64,000 nt of DNA. It comes from Aurantimonas sp036549475 (GTDB taxonomy: Bacteria > Pseudomonadota > Alphaproteobacteria > Rhizobiales > Rhizobiaceae). Position 1 is the first letter of the stretch. Each line of letters starts with the position of its first letter. Location: NCBI RefSeq assembly GCF_036549475.1, contig NZ_JAZHLI010000001.1:124001-188000 (forward strand), read 5' to 3'. The notes below the pieces were generated by a model that was not told the origin of the DNA, did no database searches, and saw nothing but the letters and a program-made list of their open reading frames with translations. The position numbers and the translations under genes are program-made. Positions 56,482 through 64,000 of the stretch are shown here, in pieces.

Positions 56482-57642
56482 ATGCGACCTGCAATCCAGC
56501 GCACAATGGCGTGCGCCCTCCTGACCACCCTCTTCGGCACGCCCGCGATGGCGGACGAGGCGACGCGCGCAACCGTGGACGCGGTGGTGGAACCGCTGAT
56601 GGCCGAACACGGCGTGCCGGGCATGTCCGTCGCGATCCTTCACGAGGGCGAGCGACATTTCTTCCACTACGGCGTCGCGTCCCGCGAGACGGGCAAGACG
56701 GTGAACGACGAGACCCTGTTCGAGATCGGATCGCTGTCGAAGCCCTTCACCGGAACCCTTCTGGCGCGGCTCGAAGCGGAAGGCGCCGTGGACCTGTCGA
56801 GCCGGGCGCAGACCGTGCTGCCGGATCTTGCGGACAGCCCGATCGGCGGGGCAAGCCTGCTCGAACTCCATACCTTCGTCGCCGGTGGGCTGCCGCTGCA
56901 GTTTCCCGATGGCGTCAACGCGACGAATTTTGCCGACTACTTCCGCGATTTCGAGCCGACAGACGAGATCGGCGGCAGCCGCCTCTACTCCAATCCCTCG
57001 ATCGGGCTCTCGGGCCATCTGGCCGCCGCGAGCACCGGCGGTTCCTTCCCGTCCCTGATGGCGGGGAAGATCTTCGAGCCGATGGGTCTGACCGATACGT
57101 TCCTGGAGGTCCCGGAGGATCGCGTGGATGACTATGCCCAAGGCTACACGCGCGACAACAACGCCGTGCGCGTCAATCCGGGCCTCTTCGACGAGGAAGC
57201 CTACGGCATCAAGACCACGGCAAGCGACTTCCTTCGCTTCGTGGAGTCCTCCGTCGATCCGGCAGGTCTCGACGACGACCTGAAGGCGGCGTTGCTGAAG
57301 GCGCGCACCGGCGTCTACCGGGTCGATGCGATGCATCAGGGCCTCGGTTGGGAGCTGTATGCCGCCCCTGCCCGCCTCGACGATCTCCTCCAGGGCGCCG
57401 ATGTGGCCTTCGTCCTCGAGCCGAACCGCGTGAAGCGCCCCGCTTCCCCGGTGACCGGCGACGCTGTCGGTACCGTCTCGAAGACCGGCTCCACCGGCGG
57501 CTTCGGTGCCTATGCACTGTTCCAGCCCGAGCGCGGTACGGCAATCGTGCTCCTCGCCAACCGGTTCTGGCCGAATCCGGCGCGCATCGAAGCCGCACAC
57601 GCAATCCTCGAAGCGATCGATCCGGACTTCGTGGCGCAATAG
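56482..57642 (+). CDS. Class C beta-lactamase-like serine hydrolase
   Basis: This 386-residue exported protein has a Sec signal (MACALLTTLFGTPAMA) and all three active-site motifs of class C serine beta-lactamases and related DD-peptidases/esterases: Ser84-x-x-Lys87 (SLSK), Tyr169-Ser-Asn171 (YSN) and Lys334-Thr-Gly336 (KTG, followed by STGGFGAY). Class C enzymes cluster in this motif pattern, so an AmpC-type activity is plausible, but esterase relatives share it. No AmpR-type regulator lies beside it. Start ATG 56482 follows an AGGATCCGAG region. Confidence 0.85.
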   Translation: MRPAIQRTMACALLTTLFGTPAMADEATRATVDAVVEPLMAEHGVPGMSVAILHEGERHFFHYGVASRETGKTVNDETLFEIGSLSKPFTGTLLARLEAEGAVDLSSRAQTVLPDLADSPIGGASLLELHTFVAGGLPLQFPDGVNATNFADYFRDFEPTDEIGGSRLYSNPSIGLSGHLAAASTGGSFPSLMAGKIFEPMGLTDTFLEVPEDRVDDYAQGYTRDNNAVRVNPGLFDEEAYGIKTTASDFLRFVESSVDPAGLDDDLKAALLKARTGVYRVDAMHQGLGWELYAAPARLDDLLQGADVAFVLEPNRVKRPASPVTGDAVGTVSKTGSTGGFGAYALFQPERGTAIVLLANRFWPNPARIEAAHAILEAIDPDFVAQ

Positions 57643-57649
57643 GATCGCA

Positions 57650-57688
57650 GCGGCCGGCGGTGCCCCGCGACTATGCACCGCCGGCCGC
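57650..57688 (+). terminator. Strong hairpin terminator after the beta-lactamase-like gene
   Basis: GCGGCCGGCGGTG (57650-57662) and CACCGCCGGCCGC (57676-57688) pair perfectly over 13 bp around a 13-base loop, followed by a weak T-rich stretch GTCTGCTTCTTT. Stem strength suggests termination despite the imperfect T-run. Confidence 0.65.
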
Positions 57689-57756
57689 GTCTGCTTCTTT
57701 GGGATTCGCGCGAGGACTTGCATGGATCGCCCGGCATCCCTGCATGCCGCCCTTGA

Positions 57757-57995
57757 TCAAGAGGCTGCTACTGGCCAGGCAGCTTGAAGGACCGGAACCA
57801 TGCGGGTTGCGAAGGTTGCCATCGCCGGCTTCGGCGGCGTCGGTCGCGCCACGGCGATGCTGCTTTTGTCGCGCCNTCAAGAGGCTGCTACTGGCCAGGC
57901 AGCTTGAAGGACCGGAACCATGCGGGTTGCGAAGGTTGCCATCGCCGGCTTCGGCGGCGTCGGTCGCGCCACGGCGATGCTGCTTTTGTCGCGCC
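57757..57995. repeat. 119-bp perfect direct repeat flanking one N (assembly join)
   Basis: Bases 57757-57875 recur exactly at 57877-57995, separated by a single N at 57876. Both copies contain the ribosome site and start codon of the homoserine-dehydrogenase-like gene. This is the signature of two contigs with identical overlapping ends joined by a placeholder, not a biological duplication. Confidence 0.9.
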
Positions 57996-58927
57996 GCGAG
58001 CGCTATCTGCGGCTCTACGGGACCGAGGTTCGTCTGGTCGCGGTCTGCGGTTCGCGATCCGGACTGAGCGACCCGAACGGGCTCGAGGCGAATCGATTGG
58101 ACACGCTGCAAGCCGGCCTGTCGGGACCGGACTTCGTTGCGGCCAGCGGCGCCGACATCGTGATCGAGGCAGGGCCCAGCGATTTTCGGACAGGAGGTCC
58201 GGGCCTCGCCTATCTCCGCGCCGCCCTGACCGACGGCCGGGACGCGATCACGATCTCGAAGGGCGCGCTGGTCCACAGCGGGCGGGCGTTGCGCGCCCTC
58301 GCACAAGTCTCGGGCGCGACCCTGAAGATCAGCGGCGCCACCGCGGGGTCCCTCCCGACGATCGACCTCATCGAGCACAGCCTGCTCGGCTGCACCGTCC
58401 TGCGGATGGAAGGCATCCTGAACGCCACGACCAACTATCTCCTCGCCGCCATGACGGCGCGGGGGATCGGGTTCGACACGGCGTTGCGGGAAGCCCAGGC
58501 CGGCGGGTTCGCCGAGAGCGACCCGCGCAACGACACGGAAGGATGGGATACCGCCAGCAAGCTCCTGATCCTGGCCAATTTCGGGCTGGGCCTCGACCTG
58601 GCGATGGACGACATCGTCGTCGAGGGCATTCATTCGGTGACGGTGCAGCAGATTGCGGCATGGCAGGCGGACGGCCTCGTGCCCAAGCTCGTCGGCAGCC
58701 TTGCCCTCGATGACGGCACGGCGCGTGCCGACGTCGGCATCAGGACCTATCCGCTGGCCGATCCGCTCGCGCAGGTGCGGGGAAAGAACAAGGCGATCCG
58801 CATCAGCACCGATGCGATGGGCGAGACGATCGCCATCGGCTCCGGGACCGAGCCGATCGCCACGAGCGCCGCCGCGCTGAAGGATCTCGAACACATCCTG
58901 GTGGCGCGAGCCGCCCCGCGGCTCTGA
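57920..58927 (+). CDS. Homoserine dehydrogenase-like NAD(P)-dependent enzyme
   Basis: This 335-residue enzyme has an N-terminal Rossmann motif VAIAGFGGVGRATAMLL and no ACT domain. ISKGALVHSG, LKISGATAGSLPTIDLI, then EGILNATTNYLLAAMTARG are the homoserine dehydrogenase signature segments. It lacks the C-terminal regulatory part of the biosynthetic enzyme, as in short homoserine dehydrogenase-like proteins. The start codon also exists at 57800 in the duplicated join; the 57920 copy continues into the full gene, so it is used here. GAAGGACC precedes it. No threonine pathway genes are adjacent. Confidence 0.85.
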   Translation: MRVAKVAIAGFGGVGRATAMLLLSRRERYLRLYGTEVRLVAVCGSRSGLSDPNGLEANRLDTLQAGLSGPDFVAASGADIVIEAGPSDFRTGGPGLAYLRAALTDGRDAITISKGALVHSGRALRALAQVSGATLKISGATAGSLPTIDLIEHSLLGCTVLRMEGILNATTNYLLAAMTARGIGFDTALREAQAGGFAESDPRNDTEGWDTASKLLILANFGLGLDLAMDDIVVEGIHSVTVQQIAAWQADGLVPKLVGSLALDDGTARADVGIRTYPLADPLAQVRGKNKAIRISTDAMGETIAIGSGTEPIATSAAALKDLEHILVARAAPRL

Positions 58928-59274
58928 CGCTGTCGCAGAATTCCTCATGACTGTGCGCCAGGACGGTGGGCAGCCACGCAATCTCGGCGATTGAGGTCGC
59001 CCGGGCCCCCGCGGATCCGGCCCAAGGACCAATGCCCGGCGACGGAGAAACGGTCGTAAGGGCGTGGGCCTTCGGGCTTGGCGGCCAACGCCGGAAGCAC
59101 GGCAGAGCCCGTCGAAAGTTTTTTATTCCGATCGGTATTGAAGTCCTTGAACCGGTCGGAGAGCCTTTCTATCTGATCGCTACCAATCGGTACATATCGC
59201 ACCGATCCGGACGCTCGCCGCCCTTTCCGATGATTTGGGGGCCTGGCACAGCGCCCGTCACTAAGGGCAAGATC
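58928..59274. other. Intergenic region with palindromic elements
   Basis: The 347 bases have no gene. AT-rich TACCAATCGGTA (near 59181-59192) and CCGATCGGTATTG (near 59131) share a CGGTA core and are palindrome-like, so they may be regulator sites for the small secreted gene. This is weak. Confidence 0.3.
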
Positions 59275-59572
59275 ATGACCCGTCTTCTCACCACCAGCGC
59301 CGTCGCGCTCGTTCTGCACGACCCTGGCGTCCGCGCAAAACGTGCCCGGATCTGACGCTACCAGCCGCGCCAACGCTTTCGCCGAGCGCGAACGGATTGC
59401 CGCCGGATATCCCGATGCCGCTGCCCGGTCGACGACGCGCAGCTCGACCTACGGCTATCCGGCCGCCGATCAGTCATCGGCCGACATTCCGGGCTCCGAA
59501 TACGCGCGCAAGCGAGCGGAAGAGGCAGCCCGCGCCAGCGTCCTGCGCCCTCTCGGCGCCCGCAGCTACTGA
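59275..59572 (+). pseudogene. Small secreted hypothetical protein, frameshifted in its signal peptide
   Basis: Reading from ATG 59275 gives MTRLLTTSAVALVL and then a stop-bound tail. Dropping one base near 59317 (GTTCTGCACGACC) joins it to TTLASAQNVPGSDATSRANA and the rest of a frame ending at 59572. The joined 98-residue protein would have a good signal peptide with a SAQ cleavage region and a mature part with AFAERERIAAGYPDAAARS and a basic tail. Either the gene is broken or the record has a one-base insertion. The family is unknown. Confidence 0.6.
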
Positions 59573-59600
59573 CATTCCAGCCTGCAGGCAGGCTTCGTTT

Positions 59601-59633
59601 CGCCCGGGCGCGGGCCGAGTCGGCGCCCGGGCG
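59601..59633 (+). other. GC-only hairpin after the small secreted gene
   Basis: CGCCCGGGCGC (59601-59611) and GCGCCCGGGCG (59623-59633) form a perfect 11-bp stem with an 11-base loop, 29 bases after the stop. No T-run follows, so a role in termination is possible but not shown. Confidence 0.45.
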
Positions 59634-59820
59634 GCATCATCCATGCAGGCGACCCTGCCATGGTGTTTGCCCCTCGCCCGGCGGTCTCATCGCCGTCCGT
59701 CGTGCCGGCTCCCTAGCCGACCGTAATGCATCGCGCCTTCAAGTTTCCATCGAGAGCGGACGGTCGGGCTGGAGATCGTCCGGCCGCTGAGCTTCTCACA
59801 ATCCTTCGCAAGAGGTTCCA

Positions 59821-61011
59821 ATGAAACGGACAGTCTTTCGGCGGCTCCTCTGGAGCTCGAGCCTGGTGGTCGCCATCGCCGCGGGCGCGACGACCGCGGC
59901 CCTGAACGAAGCGGATCGCGCGGCGGCCGATGAATCGGCAGCCACCGCCCCCGTCGCGGTGAAGGTCTCCGTCCAAGAGGTGACACCGCGATCCGTGACG
60001 CTCTGGAGGGAGTATTCCGGGCGGCTGGAAGCGGTCGACCGCGTCGAGATCAGGCCCCGCGTCGGCGGCGCGATCCAGTCGTTTCATTTCCGCGAGGGCG
60101 CACTCGTGAAGACGGGCGATCTCATCGCGACGATCGACCAGGCGCCCTATCAGGCGGCCGTCGCAAGGGCCCGTGCCGATGTCGAGGCGGCCGAGGCCCA
60201 GGTGCGCCTGGCAGCGCTGGAAGTCGGTCGCGCCAAGTCCCTGGTGACCTCCCGCGCCGTCTCGCAGAGCACCCTCGACCAGCGCGCCAGCGCCTCCGCC
60301 CAGGCGGTCGCCAACGCCGATGCGGCAAAGGCCGCCCTGAGAACCGCCGAACTCGATCTCGGCTACACCGAGGTCCGCTCGCCGATCGACGGCCGCATCG
60401 GCCAGATCGCGGTGACCGCAGGCAATCTGGTGGCGGCGGGGCTCTCGTCCGCCGTTCTCACCACGGTGGTCTCGGTCGATCCGATCTATGCCGGCTTCGA
60501 CGTGAATGCCGGCGATGTCGCCGAGATCCTCTCCGCGCTGCCGGAGCAGAACGGCCCGCTGCCCGCCTATGGCGACATCCCGGTCGAGGTGCAGCGGTTC
60601 GATTCCGAGGGTGCGCAGGCGGCCGTGCGCGGCCATGTCCAGCTCATCGGCAACGAGGTCGATCCCCAGAGCGGCACCTTGCGGATCAGGGCCGCGCTCG
60701 ATAATCCGAAGGGATCGCTCATCCCCGGCGAATTCGTGCGGATCCGGCTCGGGCAACCCCGGCCGGAGGACAGGCTGCTGATCAGCGAGCGTGCCGTCGG
60801 CACCGATCAGGACCGCAAATACGTGCTGGTCGTCGGCAAGGACAGGACGGTCGAGTACCGCACCATCCGGCTGGGTGCCTCGGTCGACGGGCTGCGGGTG
60901 GTCGAAGACGGCCTGAAGCCCGGCGAGCAGATCGTCGCCGAAGGAATCCAGTCCCTGACGCCCGGCACCCTCGTCGATCCCGAACCCGTCACGCTCGCCT
61001 CTGCCGAATAA
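59821..61011 (+). CDS. RND efflux periplasmic adaptor (membrane fusion protein)
   Basis: This is a 396-residue adaptor. An N-terminal signal/anchor (FRRLLWSSSLVVAIAAGATT) is followed by the lipoyl half-motif WREYSGRLEAVDRVEIRPRV, the alpha-hairpin (coiled-coil) with Ala-rich repeats, and the second half-motif LDLGYTEVRSPIDGRIGQI. The C-terminal membrane-proximal domain includes LKPGEQIVAEGIQSLTPG. It would link the RND pump encoded 156 bases downstream to an outer-membrane channel, none of which is seen in the window. AGAGG precedes the ATG. Similar to MexE/OqxA-type adaptors. Confidence 0.92.
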   Translation: MKRTVFRRLLWSSSLVVAIAAGATTAALNEADRAAADESAATAPVAVKVSVQEVTPRSVTLWREYSGRLEAVDRVEIRPRVGGAIQSFHFREGALVKTGDLIATIDQAPYQAAVARARADVEAAEAQVRLAALEVGRAKSLVTSRAVSQSTLDQRASASAQAVANADAAKAALRTAELDLGYTEVRSPIDGRIGQIAVTAGNLVAAGLSSAVLTTVVSVDPIYAGFDVNAGDVAEILSALPEQNGPLPAYGDIPVEVQRFDSEGAQAAVRGHVQLIGNEVDPQSGTLRIRAALDNPKGSLIPGEFVRIRLGQPRPEDRLLISERAVGTDQDRKYVLVVGKDRTVEYRTIRLGASVDGLRVVEDGLKPGEQIVAEGIQSLTPGTLVDPEPVTLASAE

Positions 61012-61167
61012 GTCGTGACGGTCAGGACGGGCTGGCTCTCCCCCGCAGCCGGGCCGTCCGTCCACCCAGTGCCTCGATATCCGCATGCCGCCGTGACGCC
61101 CCGTTTTGCCGGGCGCCGGGCACCCTGCCGCTGAAACGCCCTCGCCGGCAAACGGAGAGACCCACAT

Positions 61168-64000
61168 GAACATCTCGAACTTCTTCATTGATCGTCCGGT
61201 CTTTGCAGGCGTCTTGTCGGTCTTCATCCTGCTCGGCGGTCTGCTCGGCATGCAGGCCCTGCCGATCTCCGAATATCCCGAGGTCGTGCCGCCCTCCGTC
61301 GTGGTCCGCGCGCAATATCCCGGCGCCAACCCGAAGGTCATCGCGGAGACCGTCGCGACGCCGATCGAGGAGGAGATCAACGGTGTCGAGGGCATGCTCT
61401 ACATGTCCAGCCAGGCGACCGCCGACGGCGCCCTCACCCTGACCGTCACGTTCCAGCTCGGCACCGATCCCGACCGGGCCCAGCAGCTCGTCCAGAACCG
61501 CGTGAGCCAGGCGGAGCCCCGGCTGCCGGAAGAGGTCCGCGCGCTCGGCATCACCACGACCAAGAGCTCGCCCGACCTGATGATGGTGGTACACCTCGTC
61601 TCGCCGGACGGGCGCTACGACATCAAGTATCTGCGCAACTACGCCGTCATCAATGTTGCCGACAGGCTGGCGCAGATCGCCGGCGTCGGCGACGTCCAGG
61701 TGTTCGGTTCGGGCGACTATGCCATGCGTGTCTGGCTCGACCCGCAGAAGGTCGCCGAGGAGGGCCTGTCGGCGAGCGACGTGGTGTCCGCGATCCGCCA
61801 GCAGAACGTCCAGGCCGCGGCCGGCCAGATCGGCGCGCCGCCGACCAGCGGCAACATCGAGCTGCAGCTCTCCGTGAACGCGCAAGGCCGGCTGAACACG
61901 CCCGAGGCCTTCGGCGACATCATCGTCAAGACCGCACCGAATGGCGCCATCGTCAGGCTGCGCGACGTCGCCCGGGTCGAACTCGGCGTCTCCAGCTATT
62001 CGCTGCGCTCGCTTCTCAGCAGCGAGCCGGCCGTCGCCCTGCCGATCTTCCAGTCGCCGGGCTCCAACGCGATCGCCGTCTCCGACGCCATCCGCGCGAC
62101 GATGGACGAGCTGCAGGCCAACATGCCCCAAGGCGTCGAGTACGAGATCGTCTACGACACGACCCAGTTCGTGCGCGCCTCGATCGAGGCCGTGGTGCAC
62201 ACGCTGCTCGAGGCCGTGGTGCTCGTCGTGCTGGTCGTCATCGTCTTCCTGCAGACCTGGCGTGCTTCGATCATTCCGCTGATCGCCGTCCCGGTATCGA
62301 TCATCGGCACCTTCGGCGCGCTCTACGTGCTTGGCTTTTCGATCAATGCGCTCAGCCTGTTCGGCCTGGTGCTGGCGATCGGCATCGTCGTCGACGACGC
62401 GATCGTCGTCGTCGAGAATGTCGAGCGCAACATCGAGGAGGGCCTGGCCCCGCGCGAGGCGACCTACAAGGCGATGCGCGAGGTCTCCGGCCCGATCATC
62501 GCGATCGCGCTGGTCCTCGTCGCGGTCTTCGTTCCGCTCGCCTTCATTTCGGGTCTCACGGGGCAGTTCTACCGCCAGTTCGCCGTCACGATCGCCATCT
62601 CGACCGTCATCTCCGCGATCAATTCGCTGACGCTGTCGCCGGCACTCGCCGCCCTCCTCCTGAAGGGGCACGATGCGCCGAAGGATCCCCTGACACGGGC
62701 CATGGACGGCCTCTTCGGGTGGTTCTTTCGCGGCTTCAACCGCACCTTCAACTTCGGCTCGCGCGCCTATGGCAACTCCGTCGGACGATTGCTGTCGAGA
62801 AAGACGATCGTCATGGGCGTCTATCTCGTCCTCGTCGGCGCGACCGCGTTCATGTTCAACCAGGTGCCCGGCGGCTTCGTGCCGGCGCAGGACAAGGGCT
62901 ACCTCGTCGGCTTCGCCCAGCTGCCCGATGGCGCCAGTCTGGATCGGACCGAGACTGTCATCCGGCAGATGAGCGACATCGCGCTCGACGAGCCGGGCGC
63001 CAGCAGCACCGTCGCCTTCCCGGGCCTGTCGATCAACGGTTTCACCAACAGCCCCAGCGCCGGCGTCGTCTTCGTCACCGAAGCGCCGTTCGAGGACCGG
63101 GAAGACCTGCCGGGCGGCGCCATCGCGGGCTCGCTCAACCAGAAATACGCCTCCATCCGCGAGGCGACGATCGCCATGTTCCCGCCGCCTCCAGTCCAGG
63201 GCCTCGGCACCATCGGCGGCTTCAAGCTGCAGATCCAGGACCGCGCCGGCCGCGGCTACGAGGCACTGAGCCAGGCGACGAAGGACTTCCTGGCCAAGGC
63301 GCGCGCGGCGCCGGAGCTCGCCGGCATGTTCTCCAGCTATCGGATCAGCGTTCCGCAGCTCTTCGCCGATCTCGACCGGACCAAGGCGCATCAGCTCGGC
63401 GTCTCGGTCACGGACGTCTTCGACACGCTGCAGATCTATCTCGGCTCGCTCTATGTGAACGACTTCAACGCCTTCGGCCGCACCTACTCGGTGCGCGTCC
63501 AGGCCGATGCCGGCGATCGCAGCCAGCCCGACGATATCGCCCGCCTGAAGGTGCGCTCATCGAACGGCGCCATGGTGCCGCTGTCGGCGCTGATGACCGT
63601 GAAGCCCTCGGCCGGGCCGGAACTGGTGACCCGCTACAACGGGTTCCTCGCCGCAGACATCAATGGCGGCCCCGCCCCCGGCTATTCCTCCGGCGAAGCG
63701 CAGGCCGCGGTGGAGCGCGTCGCGGCCGAGACACTGCCCAATGGCTTCGGCTTCGAGTGGACGGACCTGACCTACCAGCAGATCATCGCCGGCAATTCCG
63801 GCCTGATCGTCTTTCCGCTGGCCCTGCTCCTGGTCTTTCTGGTGCTTGCGGCCCAGTACGAGAGCCTGACCCTGCCCATCGCGATCATCATGATCGTGCC
63901 GACGGGAATCCTCGCCGCGCTGGTCGGCGTCTGGCTCGACCAGGGCTACAACAACATCTTCACGCAGATCGGGTTCATCGTGCTGGTCGGCCTGTCCGCC
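61168..64000 (+). CDS. RND multidrug efflux transporter, HAE1 family (3' end beyond window)
   Basis: At least 944 residues of a pump of about 1,050 are present; the frame is open to the last base. It starts MNISNFFIDRPVFAGVL, a standard RND opening. The ISEYPEVVPPSVVVRAQYPG segment and the proton-relay helix with GIVVDDAIVVVENVERN (two Asp) are intact, as is the second large periplasmic loop. This family exports drugs and other amphiphiles using the proton gradient. It resembles MexF/OqxB. Its start has a GGAGAGACC ribosome site. No regulator of the pair is visible in the window. Confidence 0.93.

Noticed and set aside
57800..57875. A second, earlier start of the homoserine-dehydrogenase-like gene
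   Set aside because: It belongs to the duplicated segment of the assembly join and its frame is interrupted by the N; not a separate gene.
61022..63391. 789-codon minus-strand frame opposite the RND pump
   Set aside because: Asp/Arg-rich antisense reading of a conserved transporter.

Overview
This is a GC-rich (roughly two-thirds G+C by eye) bacterial chromosomal window, densely packed with operons whose stops and starts overlap (ATGA, GTGA, TTGA). The gene families point to an alphaproteobacterium, probably Hyphomicrobiales (Rhizobiales): a Fdh3-type formate dehydrogenase locus with DUF3305/DUF3306/DUF6352/DUF6505 companions, several Liv-type ABC systems, a HWE-kinase relic and an AmiC/AmiR-type operon. 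No rRNA, tRNA or CRISPR was seen. A single N flanked by a perfect 119-bp duplication (57757-57995) shows the record is an assembly with at least one artificial join.

Layout. (1) 63-6741, plus: a Liv-type ABC importer whose second permease and both ATPases are fused into one 839-residue protein, followed by a 3-hydroxyacyl-CoA-dehydrogenase-like enzyme and a beta-keto acid cleavage enzyme (BKACE). Together they look like uptake and breakdown of a beta-hydroxy acid, with carnitine as one candidate. (2) 6742-7782: a decayed stretch with a coiled-coil protein gene and a histidine-kinase relic. (3) 7783-19792: the formate dehydrogenase island. Four accessory genes run on the minus strand; polyferredoxin, DUF3306, TorD-like chaperone, small Tat protein, catalytic alpha (Cys type), beta and gamma subunits and two small proteins run on the plus strand. 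(4) 20036-21316: a ferritin-like protein and a one-helix membrane protein. (5) 21623-28960: a sugar cluster with five glycosyltransferases around a bifunctional sucrose-phosphate synthase/phosphatase-like protein.

(6) 29347-37440, minus: a tight seven-gene operon encoding an AmiC-like sensor, an AmiR/NasT-like ANTAR antiterminator, a Dpp/Opp-type importer and an acetamidase/formamidase. Its leader carries a promoter and a strong intrinsic terminator just before the first start codon, as expected for antitermination control. (7) 37813-43264: an exported TPR protein, a GAF-PAS-GGDEF-EAL protein and a helix-turn-helix regulator. (8) 43462-49647: a second Liv system, with its binding protein facing the livHMGF operon across a bidirectional terminator, plus an amidase-signature hydrolase. 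(9) 49959-54102: a secreted orphan and an AT-richer patch holding a PelA/DUF2194-like gene cut by an IS701-family element. (10) 54279-64000: an acetolactate-synthase-like ThDP enzyme, a class C beta-lactamase-like hydrolase, a homoserine-dehydrogenase-like gene at the assembly join, a frameshifted small secreted protein, and an RND efflux adaptor and pump; the pump runs off the window end.

Functional themes are uptake and hydrolysis of amide-like nitrogen compounds (two unrelated amidases, each beside its own importer), formate oxidation, and a soluble sugar or glycoside pathway. The most testable new biology is the antitermination leader, the fused LivM-LivG-LivF protein, and the uncharacterised formate dehydrogenase accessory set.
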